From assembly GCA_030998225.1 (NCBI GenBank), contig JAPYXD010000466.1, positions 5,559,001 through 5,623,000 on the forward strand: 64,000 nt of DNA. The letters run 5' to 3'. The notes beneath the pieces were generated by a model that was not told the DNA's origin, searched no databases, and saw nothing but the letters and a program-made list of their open reading frames with translations. This DNA is from Diplolepis rosae (taxonomy: Eukaryota; Arthropoda; Insecta; Hymenoptera; Diplolepididae). This document shows, one piece after another, positions 1 through 12,874 of the stretch (position 1 is its first letter; each line of letters starts with the position of its first letter). Made by a program: the position numbers and the translations under genes.

Positions 1-120
1 CGAGAGAAATAATGGGAAGGACCAGTAGAAATCGCATCGGGGCCTGCACCCTTGGTCGCAAGTCCCGGGCGGCCTGGGCTGCCACGTCGGTCAGGGCAAA
101 GATCCTTCTCACCAAAAACA
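1..120. other. GC-rich fragment of unknown origin
   Basis: The first ~120 bases are far richer in G and C than the AT-rich DNA that follows, and the change is abrupt. Open frames exist on both strands but neither gives a motif I recognise. It could be the truncated end of a GC-rich retroelement like the one at 60750-64000, but no homology between the two was seen. The window edge prevents further judgement. Confidence 0.25.
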
Positions 121-184
121 TAAAAAAGTGCTACTAGTACTACTATAGACGTATAGACAGACATTTTTGTAAAAACCGTCTTTT

Positions 185-405
185 CTGACGACATTCTGAA
201 ACGAATTATATGAAAAACCGAAAATGAATTTTTCAAGTTTTGCTGCACTTCGCAAGGCTTCTGGCAAGTTCATATTCATAATATGAATTTCTTAAATAAT
301 TTTCCCATATTATGATATTTATTGTTTGACTTCTCAAAATTCCCCCATTTAAAACAATATTATACTAAATTTTCGTTCATTTTTATCATTTACTCTAACT
401 CTAGC
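185..405 (+). repeat. Truncated copy of the CACTGAGAGAC foldback family
   Basis: Bases 188-290 match 24607-24710 closely, and bases 345-401 match the end segment at 27545-27600. The copy is therefore a strongly deleted relative of the inverted-repeat family of 24-27.6 kb and 31.8-32.8 kb. It lacks the tRNA-like part and the terminal CACTGAG motif. Confidence 0.6.
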
Positions 406-410
406 ACCTG

Positions 411-3400
411 GTCTGGTGATCGGCTTAACTTATAATTCCCTTAAAAAGTCTTACTTATGACTTAAGACCGCATGAAATAATATTCTACTCTTATCATGAA
501 ACTTTTAAACATTATTCTCTATCTTCATAAAGTTGCAAGTAAAGATCGGTTAACATAATACATGATTGTAATCGCTCAGCGACGTTGAACAAGTTGTGGG
601 GTGTGGTGATTGTGAGGGGGCGAAAGAAAAAGGCGCTTGCGGGCGAAGGCAGAGAACGCTCGTTAATTATCCGCGAGCAGCTAAGTGGAACTGGATTGTG
701 GAAATGCCACGACTACAAGGGGTTAGCTCGAAAGAAGGATAAAGGGGCGGTGGAGAGAGCGGAAAATTCATCAAGAGAATGGGGCGATGAAATTTTCTCA
801 GGAATCTTATTTATTATCCCACGAACGAAGAACAATCGCGAGCTAATTCAGGTCGCTTAATTACCGGCAAAAGAACAGTAAGATTTAGCGCACTTTTATC
901 TGAAGCAGAAATGAGAAATTACCAAACAGGTCAATGATTCCAAAGAACACTACTCACAAAATGACGCAATTTGTGATTTACTGGACCGAATATACATAAT
1001 ATGGGCGAATCTATACAACCGGTCAATTTTGGGCTACTCACGGATTTACCTCTGTAAATAGTATTTAATGAACTATTCCATGCTTTATAAGATTTAAATA
1101 TCAAAATTTTGCCATGTTACTTCGCGCGAAAAACAGACAAAAGGTCACTTACTTTCAACATAAACAATTTAAAAAAAAAAAAGAAGAAAAATGTAGTTGA
1201 ACGAAATAGTGGAAATAAACTTTCTAAATATTCGTATCCCCTATAGTTTAACTGGAAAATGAAATTTTGATATTAATTATTGATATGAGTTTGAACTTGC
1301 TGTAATATTTTTAATTTTGGTTTAAACGAAAAATATAATGAGGATAATTAGTAGAGATTTATGAACACTATCAGGAACCAATATTGCAATTTTTGATTTT
1401 TTCAAAAAAACAAAAATGCTTTTATTCTTACAATTTTTGTCAGATGTGTCTGATTAACGAACGTTCTCTTAATTTTTTGGTTCCAATGCATTACGACAAA
1501 GTTCAATTTGATCCGATAATTCTATTGAGAGTTATCGAGTATACGAGCGAAGTAATACCCACTAAACTCAAAACTCACCTGTTTCCTCGCCAGAGAATGA
1601 CCCCGGAACCGTGTTAATATTACTTCAGGGTTATTGTCTATGGGCGCAATTCGCTGCACCTCGGTGCTCTTCTAATTAGCCTGCTTGACTCTTCTTGCTT
1701 TGACCATCCATTTTTATCCTAGTATTTAAATTTCCGTCGATGCATCAGTAACCCGATGATACGTGGCAAATTGAATATCTCAAATTCATTGATGACAGTT
1801 TATGAAATAACTTTTGGTATCTTAGCATGCAACTGAAAAAAAAGATAATACTTGTACGATATTTAATAAAACTATATTGGTAGGAAATTCTAGCCATGCA
1901 CCACGAACTAGAGTTGATTTTTGGAGTAAAGGTAAACGAAACCCATCGCGGAAATTCATGCGTTTGAAGTTTACCAGCAATTCTTGAAAGTCTCGATAGG
2001 CCCAAGTTGTGTGACGAGATTCAGTTTGGCTCTATTCCAGGTTGGCTATGATTGTATATCCCTAGGGTAAAATCAAAAAGACAGTCTGGATATGCGACAT
2101 CAAACAAGCTTCGTGAACTCTGCTTAGAATTCTAAATTTATCCAATATTTTAGTATCCAAAATTTTTCCAGAAGCGAAAAACTTTGCGACTTTTTAAAAG
2201 TCAAGCCTAATTATATATTGCAGGAAGAGAATCTCTTGATATCCGTATAAGAAAAATTAGTGCTTGATAAATCTTTGATATAATTTATTCAATAAATTAT
2301 TGGTAAAAATGTACATTTATCAGTTTTTTCTAGAATACTTCTCCCCAATACTAATTCCTCTTGCGAATAGTTCTTACCAATTCTTACATCAATTCTTTAT
2401 TACAATATATTCCAATAATTTTTCGTACTAATAATTCTTCATAATTATCACAAGAAAATTATTGAATCTACCAATTTTAATATATTAAATATTCACTTCT
2501 ACAATTTTTTTTTTATAAAAGTAAAAACCAGATTGATTAAAAAAAAATAAAAAAAAAACGAGGGTATTTTCAACATTAACCGAGCGTGGAATTGCCATTG
2601 AGGGTAGGAAAGTGGCAAAGGGTCTGTTGGGGGAACGAATGATCGGCAACTTCCGCTTTGGTTCATCAACACGCGTCGCCTCGCATTAGGAATAACTATA
2701 CTTTCCGCTTGTAGCGAATCTCTTTTGTTCAAAATCCCGGTTCTGTAAGCGATACTATACTAGACATCCCTTGAACTTATTCCGGATTTAAAAATCTCCT
2801 TCCTTTTATTAATAATGACACCTTATTCTATTGTAAAAATTTACTTAAGATCAATGGACTTTCAAAATTAGATTTTATCAAAATAAATATACACTAACCG
2901 TGGAAAGTTTAGTTAAATTTACTTCGGCGGTTTGAAAATTCATGATTCATTTAAGATGAGAATATCTATGGATCTATGCAGACAATAAACGAAGAACTTT
3001 AAAAAAAGAAACATTTGAGAGATTAGAAAATTTAATGTTGAATTTGTCTATATTATGAAATTATTTTGATAAATGAGTCAAAAAATATTCAACTTCAAAG
3101 TCAAAGGTTTTCATATCAAAATCATCAAATTAAAATCTTTAATTTTATTTATCGCCAAGTATGGAAGAGTATTCCTACAAATTTTTTAAAATTATATTAT
3201 TCAGAATGAATTCTTCTCTTTGAATCTAGACTATAAACACAATGAAATATTAGATTATTGCCGAGTATTCATCAAAAATATTGAGTCATGGAATAGAACT
3301 TTTTGCTAAGCAAAAGTTCGGGATTCGTTGCTGACGTTCATTTGTTATCAGATTCAACATGTTTCGTTTAATCTTCACTTAAGTTTACTCAAAAATCTAA

Positions 3401-3543
3401 CGTGATAAAAAGATTAATTAATTCAATTATGTTCATGATCCAGACTTAAAGAGAAGAATTTATTCTTGATTTTATGACTTTGAAAGTTTTCCGTATTTAG
3501 CGATAAGTTAAACTAAAGATTTAAACATATTACATGGAAAATA
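411..3543. other. No gene recognised
   Basis: AT-rich sequence with short random-looking open frames only. A somewhat GC-richer patch at 560-870 carries a 91-codon frame with no recognisable motif, and another lies at 2580-2740. I cannot support coding for either. Confidence 0.4.
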
Positions 3544-3640
3544 AAGTTTGGTTGCCGTAACCAGAAATTTTATTCTGACAACCGAGATAAGGTTGAAAGA
3601 ATCCAATTTTTGGTTACGGCAACAAACCTTTTTTGTATTT
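3544..3640. repeat. Short hairpin with GGTTGCCGTAACC arms
   Basis: GTTTGGTTGCCGTAACCAG at 3547 is mirrored by a reverse complement ending near 3633 (TTGGTTACGGCAACAAACC). This makes a ~90-base stem-loop. GGTTRTARTAACC-like motifs recur in the TIR element at 56603-57654, so it may be a short relative. Confidence 0.4.
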
Positions 3641-5269
3641 TTTGTTAAGTTTCCTAATCCTTTAAATGATTCTTTTTTAAAACCATACATTTAGTTTCTG
3701 CATAGGTATTCTCATTTGAAGTAAAGCATGAATTTTCAAACGGTGGAATCAAATTTTTTTTCTAATCTTCTTGAAAGTACACAGATTTGTGATTCTAGTG
3801 GATTTCTATTGACGATACCCTGCAGAATATGCCTCTGCGACAAATATAAACACCAAGTGAACTTTTGTTTTGTTCCGGAGACAAAATGGAACTAAAACTG
3901 TATTTTTGTTGCGTCTCTTGAAAAAGAGAACAAAACGAAATCAAATCATAAACTAAGTCCTAACTTTAATCATACAACTAAGAAATAAAAAAATTAAAAA
4001 ACTTGGTCTTCTGAGATAAACTATTTGAACATTTCTGAGCACAATATAATTTTTTGTTTTAATGTCAAGAATGTGACAAAAATATGACAAAGGAAAAAAT
4101 TAATATGTTAGAGTGCAAATTTTAAAGGATTAAAATGATGATTTTTAGACAAGAAGACTTGTTGAATTTTGCTTCATACACTTGATACAGCACTAGAAAA
4201 AGGCAGAGCAATTTAATTCACGGGGATTCGAGAATTCTATCTAACTTCCAGCCACATATTTCATCTTTAAATAGAGAAAAATATGTTCTGGTTAGGCTCC
4301 ATGCATAGGTTAGTCAGTTTACTAAGATAGAAAGTTGTTATGTATTATTCGAAGTATTCTGTTTACAAAGTTTTAAAATTTTTATTAAAAATGAAAAAAA
4401 TATCGACGGCAAAATATAAATCGTTTTCATTAATAGAAAAAAATTCTTGGCTATAATTAGGCACAAATATGTAAATGATAAAAAGATATCATTATTCAAA
4501 GCTAATAAGCCTATATAAATTGTATTCAGATCACTGTCTAGAGTCTGACTAGCATTAGAACCTTTAAAAATTTGAAAAGCAATTGGGAAAGGTTGTTGAA
4601 ATTAAGTAGAAAAAGTCGATGGCACACTTTAGTCAGCCATGAATTTACCCTAAATCCTTTGTCCGAAAGACCATATATATATTTACATCCCCTGACGCGT
4701 CTACGGTCATGTTGGACCAAAATTTCGATAAGAGAGGAAAATGTACTTGCTTTTCCCTCGATCCCAATTTCGGATTAAACTTTAATTGATTCAACTCAGT
4801 GGCCCGTAGTCGGCCAATCGCGTCGAAGAGACTTGCCCACTCGCTCGTTCCCATTCTCCTCTCTTTTTCAAGGCATTCGCTCCTCCATGCTTCTTTTACT
4901 TTATTTTTTATTTTATTTTTTCACTCATCCTCCTTCACCCATTACTTTTTGACTCGCAATTTCAACATTTTTCTAGATATCAAAATTGTCTAAAATAATA
5001 GACAAATTCTAGATTCTACTCCACTTATTGTTTAGATTTTTAAATTCTAAAATGAATCCTCTGCTTTCACGAATTTTTTAAAGAATTTCTTGGTTTAAAT
5101 TTTACTCTTTTTCTTAATGAACCTTTCTGGTGAACGAAATCTATCCCCAACCCGAGTCGAGGCAACTTCCGTGCTTATCCTGTTATGGCCCTTACTCACT
5201 TTTACGTATTGTGACTTTACAATCCTAAATCCAGGGGTATGCAATGAGAGCCATTTTTATAAGATCACA
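3641..5269. other. No gene recognised
   Basis: AT-rich DNA. A GC-richer patch at 4640-4880 has overlapping short frames on both strands with no recognisable family motif. Confidence 0.4.
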
Positions 5270-5560
5270 TATGGCATGATTGCTACACTGAAAAAAATGT
5301 TTAGGTGTATCTCAAAGAATTTTAGCTGTCGCAGCTAAAAGGTATCGCTGGATTTCGTAACTCCTAAATATTTAGCTGTGGTACATAATTTTTCTAGCAT
5401 ATCATATCGATATTCCTATTCCTAAACAAGAATGGAGTTGCCTAGGTGTCACACCTAATCAGGTTTAACTGGATATTCTAGGTGGAGAATATAGCTGCAC
5501 TTGACAGACTTTCTAGGTAGGATGCTAAAAATATATAGGTGCTATATTTATATATATTTA
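5270..5560. repeat. Region of recurring TTAGCTG/CTAGGTG motifs
   Basis: Close variants of TTTAGCTG and CTAGGTG recur about every 20-40 bases, after a CACTGAAAAAAATG-like start near 5287. This resembles the interior of a decayed MITE whose other end was not found. Similar words occur at 39780-39910. Confidence 0.3.
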
Positions 5561-6278
5561 CATATTTTAATTTTTTTATTTATTTATTTATTTTAAAGCA
5601 GTGGTTCCTAAAAAAGAAAGAAACAAGTGTAGTTAGAAATTTTATTTTATTTTAATAAAATTTTTTTGTACATAAAAAAATATTTCTTTTAAATCACACT
5701 ATTAAATCATTGATGAGAATAGCTTCAGTTTGCGAAGTTTGAGTTGCTACAAGATGCATGGTAATGACTAGAAAAATTAGTACTTAACAGAATATCATAG
5801 ACTAAACAAACATCACCTTCAGGATTAATTAAGAAAGATTTCGCTAAACCGAATTCAGGTCCGCCATCTACATCGCTGGTCCTATACATATAGAAAACCC
5901 ATTGAAAATGCACAGTTGCTGCTTAATCGTTACATAGCAGTTCTGTCAGAATGTCACCTAAGAGGCAAAATTTGCCAAGTGTACCTGCCTGAAAATTTTT
6001 TGTCTTCAATCTTTTTGAAACGCCACTGAATAGTAGTCCTAATAAAAGTAAGCACTTGGTAGGTCTTATTCTGTATTGTGTCCATTAATATTATTATAAT
6101 ATAATTATCTTGAATTTTGGCGAGCTGTTGAATTTTTCAGTTCCGGACTCACGTGTTCTTTATTTGTTTTTAATATCTCCACTAGAAATAAGTGAAAAAT
6201 ATTTATTTCAGTCTTTGCTTTACATAATTTTTAAATGAAAAAAAAACTTTAAACAATAAAAAATTTTAGAAATATATG
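5561..6278. other. No gene recognised
   Basis: AT-rich sequence with TTTATTTATTTA-type simple repeat at 5570-5595. Nothing coding is recognisable. Confidence 0.35.
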
Positions 6279-7047
6279 TTTGATTCCAGTAAATATAAAA
6301 TATCTATCTTCTTGATTTAAGAAAATTATCTGTTTCAGATGATTTGTTTGATTTAAACAAGTGATTTTTTGAAATTTATTAATGGAGTTGGCTTGATAAT
6401 AATATATTATAAACAATAAAATTATTTGTTTGATTTAAACAAATTAAGTTTTTATTAAGTTTTTTTATTATGTTAAGGTTTTGACGGTGCAATCGAGAAT
6501 AAAAACATTTCTTGATAAAATCGTATCTGTATTTTATGTATTTCACACCGAAAAAAAAAATTACTCGAATCAAAGAAATGTAGTACTGAATACGTCCTAT
6601 CAAATATGCTTTTGATCCAAAAAAAATTTCCTTGCATCAAGAAATAGTGTATTTCAGATGAAATAATTATTTTGTTTCGAGAAAAAGTTCTTTTGACCTA
6701 AAAAATATTTGATAGGACAAATTCAGTACTGTATTTCTTCGACTAAAGTAATCTTTGTTTTCTGTGTATATACCTTTTTCTCTTGACCTACACCAATAAA
6801 ATTTTAGCGAAATAACAAAAAAAATTCAGTTTAAAGAAAATTTTGTTTTCAATCAAACAAATGTATGGACAAAAAAACAAAAATCCAAACAAGAATTTAA
6901 GCGCTTTCAAATGAAATATTTGTTTATATCAAACAAATTTGGTCAAACAAACAATAACTTAAACAAGAAGGTTGCAAGTTTTGAATAAAATATTTGTTTG
7001 AACAAACTTAAATCGTCAAACGAAGAATTTGTTTCAATCAAACTAAC
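6279..7047. repeat. Foldback repeat with TTTGTTTGA arms, copy 1
   Basis: Both flanks are full of TTTGTTTGATT and its complement AATCAAACAAA, so the arms fold on each other imperfectly. In the centre (6544-6768) sits a clearer TIR unit whose ends carry GTAGTACTGAATACGTCC and its counterpart GGACAAATTCAGTACTGTA. A second copy in the same orientation is at 12875-13735 and includes the same central unit. The central unit was therefore already present when the family spread, or is part of it. Confidence 0.6.
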
Positions 7048-7221
7048 AGCTGTTTATTTATTTTTTTTTAATTTTCGCTAGTTTACTATTTAAATTGAAC
7101 TAATTTAGAAGTAGATAATAGATACACTAATAAGAAATTCGCTGTTAAAAAGGTTTTGTTGTATCCTGTGCCAAATTCTTTGGATATATTAACCAACAAT
7201 TTATTCCAGAACTCTCCCTCC

Positions 7222-8049
7222 TACCCGTGTGGAAATAGAATTGTATATAATTTCCAAATTTCTTGTCTTTCTTGTAGAATAAAATTATGATAGCGCCTAT
7301 ACTAGAATTTCCATGGCTGTCTATTCACGCCGAACTAGCCTGGTCCTGTGCTGGTGCTATGTATACTCACAAGATGGTTTACTTAATCTTGTAATTCTAT
7401 CTACGGTAGACCCATTAAGGTCCTGGCTTGGAATTTGACTTCACTTCAATATAAAAAGTCTATCTAGGCTCTAGCTTGGCTCTAGAAAGTACTACTATTT
7501 GGAATTAGACTAAAAAATCAGGAGATCTTAATTGTTCAGGATAATCAAGGGAAATAGAATTAGTATTTATCGTTTTATTTAATTTTCCGTGTTTATATGT
7601 GAACTAGTAGTTATATTTATATGTTTGCTATATGTTGGACGCGGTTGCTGAAGAAAATATTGATTTTTAGTGAAACTTAACATAAAAACGCAATGTTGAA
7701 ATTAATATGTACCTTGAAAATATCACGACCATACTTGACTTCTCGATAGGACACAAAGTTTCAAGAGGTCTCGCATATCATCTACCAAGAAATTACGGTA
7801 GTCCTAGAAACAAAGTCGCTTACTCCATTTGTTAAATGAAGGAGTTGAATGAAGTGGTGCAATTTGTAATATTGTAAATTTATTTAAATTATAAATCTAC
7901 TTGCCAAAAAAAAACAATATAGCGGCTAGGCGGTGAAAACATTACATTTGTGGTTAGCACTAATACAAACTGTTTATATAGCGCCAATATAACATCCAGA
8001 AAATCTAGACTGGGCCATTAGAGCGCCAGGATTATTTTCCACACGGGTA
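7222..8049. mobile_element. Non-autonomous TIR element, ends TACCCGTGTGGAAAT
   Basis: TACCCGTGTGGAAAT at 7222 is matched by ATTTTCCACACGGGTA ending at 8049, bounding ~830 bases with no coding capacity. No convincing target-site duplication is visible, so the superfamily is open. Partial matches to this end (TTTCTACACGGGATAA near 9767, TTTCTGCACGGGAA near 28080) suggest relatives nearby. Confidence 0.5.
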
Positions 8050-8850
8050 CTTTCTTCTCCATTTTCCTCTCGTTTCAGGGATAAATATTATCGCTTTGAT
8101 ATCCGGAAGCTAGGGGTCTGGTAAATCTGTGATCGTGGGTCATTGGCTCGGTAATAGCGGTTACCCGTTGATCAAAACACGACGTGTCCTTTTTGTGGTG
8201 GGCCCGAGGCTTAATGGTCTGTGACCTGTATGCAAGCTGTTAGCCCGTAGTAGAAAAGACGATCCTCTATGGGCACAGAGAACTCAGAAACTTAGTTATT
8301 CGTTCGAAAGCGGAAGACCTAACGTCCCGACGTTGCGACGCGTCTGCCAGGCGTCTCCGGTCACGTGGCTTTATGGACTCGCATTACCACCCTTAAACTC
8401 AAAATACCGTCGACCCTTCGCTTCCGCATCTCTATTCTGCTAGTATCTCCAAAGTTTTCACCACTGAGAAAACTTTAGGCAAGATTTTTTACCTGGCAAC
8501 ATTTCAATACCACTTTGCTAGCTTTTACTAAGAAACCGTATAGCATGCTTCTTTTCGAGTATCACTTTTTTAAACATTACATTTAGTTTCAGACTATGAC
8601 TATTATTGAAACTGTCTATAAGCATAACGGGAGAATCAAATTGTTCCATATGTATAAAGTGCCTGAAATAAAATTTCGCCGCTAAAGTGTATGCGAAACC
8701 CCTATAAAGAATGAGTGATACTCACGTTTGTGAAACTTATCATCATCTATTCCCAAACTAAAAAGGATTACATTTTTAACCCTCAATGCCTGGACCGATA
8801 TTTTTGAAACATATCTTCCATTCCGCGAATTTCTTTTTATGCAATTCAAA
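8050..8850. other. No gene; GC-richer CpG-containing patch
   Basis: Bases ~8090-8440 are GC-richer with many CpG dinucleotides and no long open frame. It may be a conserved non-coding or regulatory segment, but that is inference from composition only. Confidence 0.3.
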
Positions 8851-10175
8851 CACACAGAAAAAACAAAGTGTTATTTTAGTCCTGAATCTGCTGTTAAACA
8901 ACCCTTCAATAAATTTTATCCGCGTGTTATTTTAACACTAGAATTGGTGTAGCAACACTTTAAGGGGGGAGCCTCGTTTAAGACAGAAAAATTTAGGATA
9001 TTTAGAAATTTTTGTATGTATGAGTACATCGAATGAATTGATTAAGTAACCTTTTAGAAATATTATAAGAGATATTAATTAACGTGAAATTTTTTTTTAA
9101 TTGTCGAATAATTATGTTCAAAGCAAAAAAGCGTTGTCGTTTGCAGCAGTTTGCTGCCAGACGGCCTTCGCTGCGGGCATAATAGCGGTCGCCTTTTTAA
9201 TCTTAAACATGTGAACTAAGAAAATTTAGGTACTAGATTAAAATTCCTTTTATTCGAACTAAAAATACATGTTTAGTTATTGTTATTACCTCGACACAAT
9301 AAGATACACACACATACACGTACGTGCTCACATATGATTATTATAATTACATGCGCATTCGAGTCAAAATTATGAAAAAGTTTTCTTAAATGTTCTTGCT
9401 TCCTCTGAAGTATTGATCTTATCCAAAACCGTGTTCAGAAAATCTCCATTTTTCTCAGATAAGATCAAATTTTAATGGAAATAAAAAATAAAGATTATGT
9501 TTTATCTAATGGACCTAACCTTAACCACAAATATTACAAGTAGGGATTCTCTAGTCGGGGCCCCGCCAGATACAAATAGATTTTCCATACTTAAGCGAAA
9601 CAAGGAATTCCTCACTGGAACCTGACAGGGCCCCTATCAGTTTTTTCTGGACTAGAAATACTAATCGGGTGCTAACACGGCCCCTACCAGTTTTTTCTAG
9701 ATGAGGAAATTCTAGTCCGGGCCCCACTAGAACCCAACTTGAAATAAGGAAAGATAGGGCAATTTCTACACGGGATAATATTATAATGTTGAAAATTTTA
9801 GTTCAAATAGAAGCCGGACTGATAAGCTTGAAATAAAGTCCTGAGTTGTTGAGATCCGTTGATAAAAATTATTTTTCTTGTGCCCGCAGTGTCAAAAAAT
9901 ACCGTTTCGAGTAAATTGCTTTCAAAGATTCCGAGCGCGCTCCGTGCAAGAGGTTGTAGCTGTGGAAGTATTTCGAATTTTGATCAGTAACTTCAGAAAA
10001 ATATTTACGGATATGCCTACTATTGATTGAGATTATATGCAAAAAATGCATTCTTCCGACGCTCTAAACGAGGCTCCCCCCTTAACAACATGTAGAAATT
10101 TCAACAACCTGAAGTTGGGTAACACATTCTAGAAAAACTTCACACAACATATATTACACTTTGTTTTTACTGTGC
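8851..10175. mobile_element. TIR element interrupted by a TTAA element
   Basis: CACAGAAAAAACAAAGTG near 8853 is mirrored by CACTTTGTTTTTACTGTG ending at 10174. These are the ends of a ~200-base MITE whose middle was opened by the element at 8964-10081. The CACA/TGTG end resembles the CACTGAG-type ends common in this window. Confidence 0.5.
8964..10081. mobile_element. TTAA-flanked non-autonomous element 1
   Basis: A TTAA at 8960-8963 precedes GGGGGGAGCCTCGTTTA, and its exact reverse complement is followed by TTAA at 10082-10085. A TTAA duplication is typical of piggyBac-type and Kolobok-type elements. The 1.1-kb interior has no transposase. It carries GC-rich words (GGGCCC near 9560 and 9720) unlike its surroundings, possibly a further nested insert. 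Two more TTAA elements with G-rich ends occur at 28870 and 33092. Confidence 0.65.
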
Positions 10176-10483
10176 ACCGGTAAATAAAAATTCCAAAAGG
10201 ATGTTTGACTTTTTACTTTGAGATCTTAAGGATCGTTGCTAAATACTTGTGAAAATGAAGTCTTAGTAGTTTTATGCATTTACATTATTTATCATATATT
10301 TTCCAAGAATACTTGGATAAAGTACATCGAAAACAACTTGTAAGATTAATCAGCTAACTGGTTGATTAGCGCGATTACTATTTTTTAGTGTACTTGTATT
10401 TAAGAAGTTACCCGGATTTAAGACATTACAGATATATTGTTAATTAACTTTCTTTATAAACAAATTAAAATAAGTGTTTTTTC

Positions 10484-10915
10484 ATGCCTACTATTTTTTT
10501 CTAATATTTTGCCTTATTATATGACATAAAGTTGTCTTGCAATTGATGTCGTAAAATCAACCGTTTAAAAGTTAACCTTGAAAAAAATGGTTTTTTGCCA
10601 TTGAAGTTTGGAAACTGAAAATGTTCACTTCTTTGAAAGTTTAAAAATCCATAACATGTAAACGGTTTATTTTACGAAAAAAATATTATTTTATGACAAA
10701 AATTTGTCTTACATTATTTTTCGTAAAATCAACCGTTTATAAGTTATGGATTTTTAAACTTTCAAAAAAGTGAACATTTTCAGTTTCCAAACTTCAATGG
10801 CAAAAAACCATTTTTTTCAAGGTTAACTTTCAAACGGTTGATTTCACGACATCAATTGCAAGACAACTTTATGTCATATAATAAGGCAAAATATTAGAAA
10901 AAGCATAGTAGGCAT
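10484..10915. repeat. Near-perfect 430-bp palindrome (foldback MITE)
   Basis: ATGCCTACTA at 10484 and TAGTAGGCAT at the far end open two arms of ~200 bases that are almost fully complementary. They meet around 10690-10720 in a short loop. Internal words such as AAATCAACCGTTTA and its complement confirm the pairing. No open frame. A hairpin this good implies a recent insertion or ongoing conversion between the arms. Confidence 0.75.
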
Positions 10916-11110
10916 CTACTGGCATGTACTGGCACAGTACTTATCCAGGACTGCACGAACCATTGATATAACTCCTTAGTCTGCTCTTTTCTAGCACTTA
11001 AATTCTATACTGGAGCAGTACTAAACCAGTACTACGCTGACGGTTTGTGTGGTTCTAACTGTCAGTACTGGCCCCACTCCTTTCAGAGTGGCACGGTACT
11101 ATACGCCATT
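10916..11110. repeat. CAGTACTGG-rich segment
   Basis: TACTGG, CAGTACT and CCAGTACT recur many times in ~190 bases. The same type of sequence appears at 42590-42715. Probably fragments of one MITE family; boundaries were not found. Confidence 0.3.
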
Positions 11111-12874
11111 TGTAAGATTCGGAATACGTCTAACTTTTCCACCTAGACATTGGCGTTTGACGACACGACCTCTTTCGAATAAATGATCCGTTTGTAATAC
11201 ATTTCATTAAAACACATCAGTGCTCACAAAAGGAAAGATGAGTTTTGTAGCTATCTATAACGATAACAAATTCTCAAAATTGAGGTATTTTAAAATTTTT
11301 TTGGGGTTGTAAAAAGAAATTATTGAACAAATTAAAATTATATTATAAATATTTATTTTAAATAGTGCTCACAAGGGGGTAAGAATTATTCCTGCTAAAT
11401 TTTTGGATCAGGTCAAAATGAACAGAGCTAAAGTATTTTAAAACCTGAAAAAACCAATAATAATCAATTTCACTTAGAAAAAGTGAAAACATGGGAAAAA
11501 ATCTTTCCACACAAGATAGACACCTTCTCACGCTATACATATTGAGCTTCACTGAAAGACTTTTTATAGGAATATTAGCAAAAATTGATACAATTACAGT
11601 TTATTTTAGTAGGAAATTATTATTTTGATCCTAATAGATCAAAGTTAACGCTCCAGCACAGATAATTTTACTTGTTGAAACTTTCTTTAATTGTCATCGA
11701 CTTTTGGATACGACTAGTCAATGAGAATTTTGACAACTTTTTTAGAAGCTTTCATTGAAAGGTGTACGCCAACGAATCTTTTGTTACTTTTAAGATATAG
11801 TAACTAAAGTCAATTTAGTGAAAAAACGTGATTTTTCATAGTACCTCTTTTGAAAATCAAATCAGAAATAAAAAACAAACAAAAAGTTACGCTACATCTG
11901 GCACATCTAATAAACAGACATCATTGTTTTGATGTCAATGGTATTTTGTTTCAATTAATGATGTAGCATCTTCTTTCTGCTGATTCAAATTTTCCAGCAG
12001 TATTATTTCCTAAAAATTATACAGTAAAGTAGTTTAGTATTATTCAGTTTTTATGAAACTTACAATTGATAAATTTGAATAACTATGAAAATAGTGAACA
12101 CAAATTTATTAACTGGTTTTTGTATTCGCATTATTGGGGTCTGAAATATTTAAATGCATATTATTTTTTATCATTAGAATGATTATCACAATGTGAAAGT
12201 TTTTTAAGATATTTATAAAACTTTTTGATTTCACAATACTTCTTACTTGAAATTATTTATCCAATTCGAAGTATTTTGCCTGATATATGTTAACTTAAAG
12301 TTTTAGTCTTCTGTTGTGACGCTTACCTCGAGATTTTCATAGCACATCGTTGACTGGTGAAACATTCTCTAGCCGTGCAAAAATCGCCAGGCGTGGCTAA
12401 GACCTGTGATAAAACATGTGACACGATTGTACCCCGGGGGGATAGATTCTGCCCATATCAGGTAGTATGTTATATCCTCAATTTGAAATTCCTGATCTGA
12501 ACCCGGCCAGGACCACAGCAACATTTATGCACAGGCAAATGTAATAACCTCTGAACATTATTTTTATTAATTTATTTTCTGGTTAATATTTAAACATTAT
12601 GTATAAATTAGATTATTGGCACATTCACAGCACTTATATTGATAAATAATAATTAATTAATTATAATAAATTTTGTACATTTTATTACTCATCAGTACCA
12701 CTTTTTCTTAGTCGCAGCTTTTCTACAAAAAAATTTTAATATTTTTACATCAGCTCGTTCATCGTTTTTTACCTAATTATTTTTAAGACAAAATGCTTCA
12801 CTAAAGGAAAAGTTTTGTTTAAATTAAATTTACTGTTTTTTAAATTGTTTTCTTTAAATTAAAGACAGTAATTC
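11111..12874. other. No gene recognised
   Basis: AT-rich intergenic or intronic DNA without recognisable coding sequence or clear repeat ends. A small GC-richer patch lies at 12380-12530. Confidence 0.35.

Noticed and set aside
7030..7060. CRISPR-like or tandem repeats from the TTTGTTTGA words
   Set aside because: Spacing is irregular, the words are palindromic with each other, and the genome is clearly eukaryotic.
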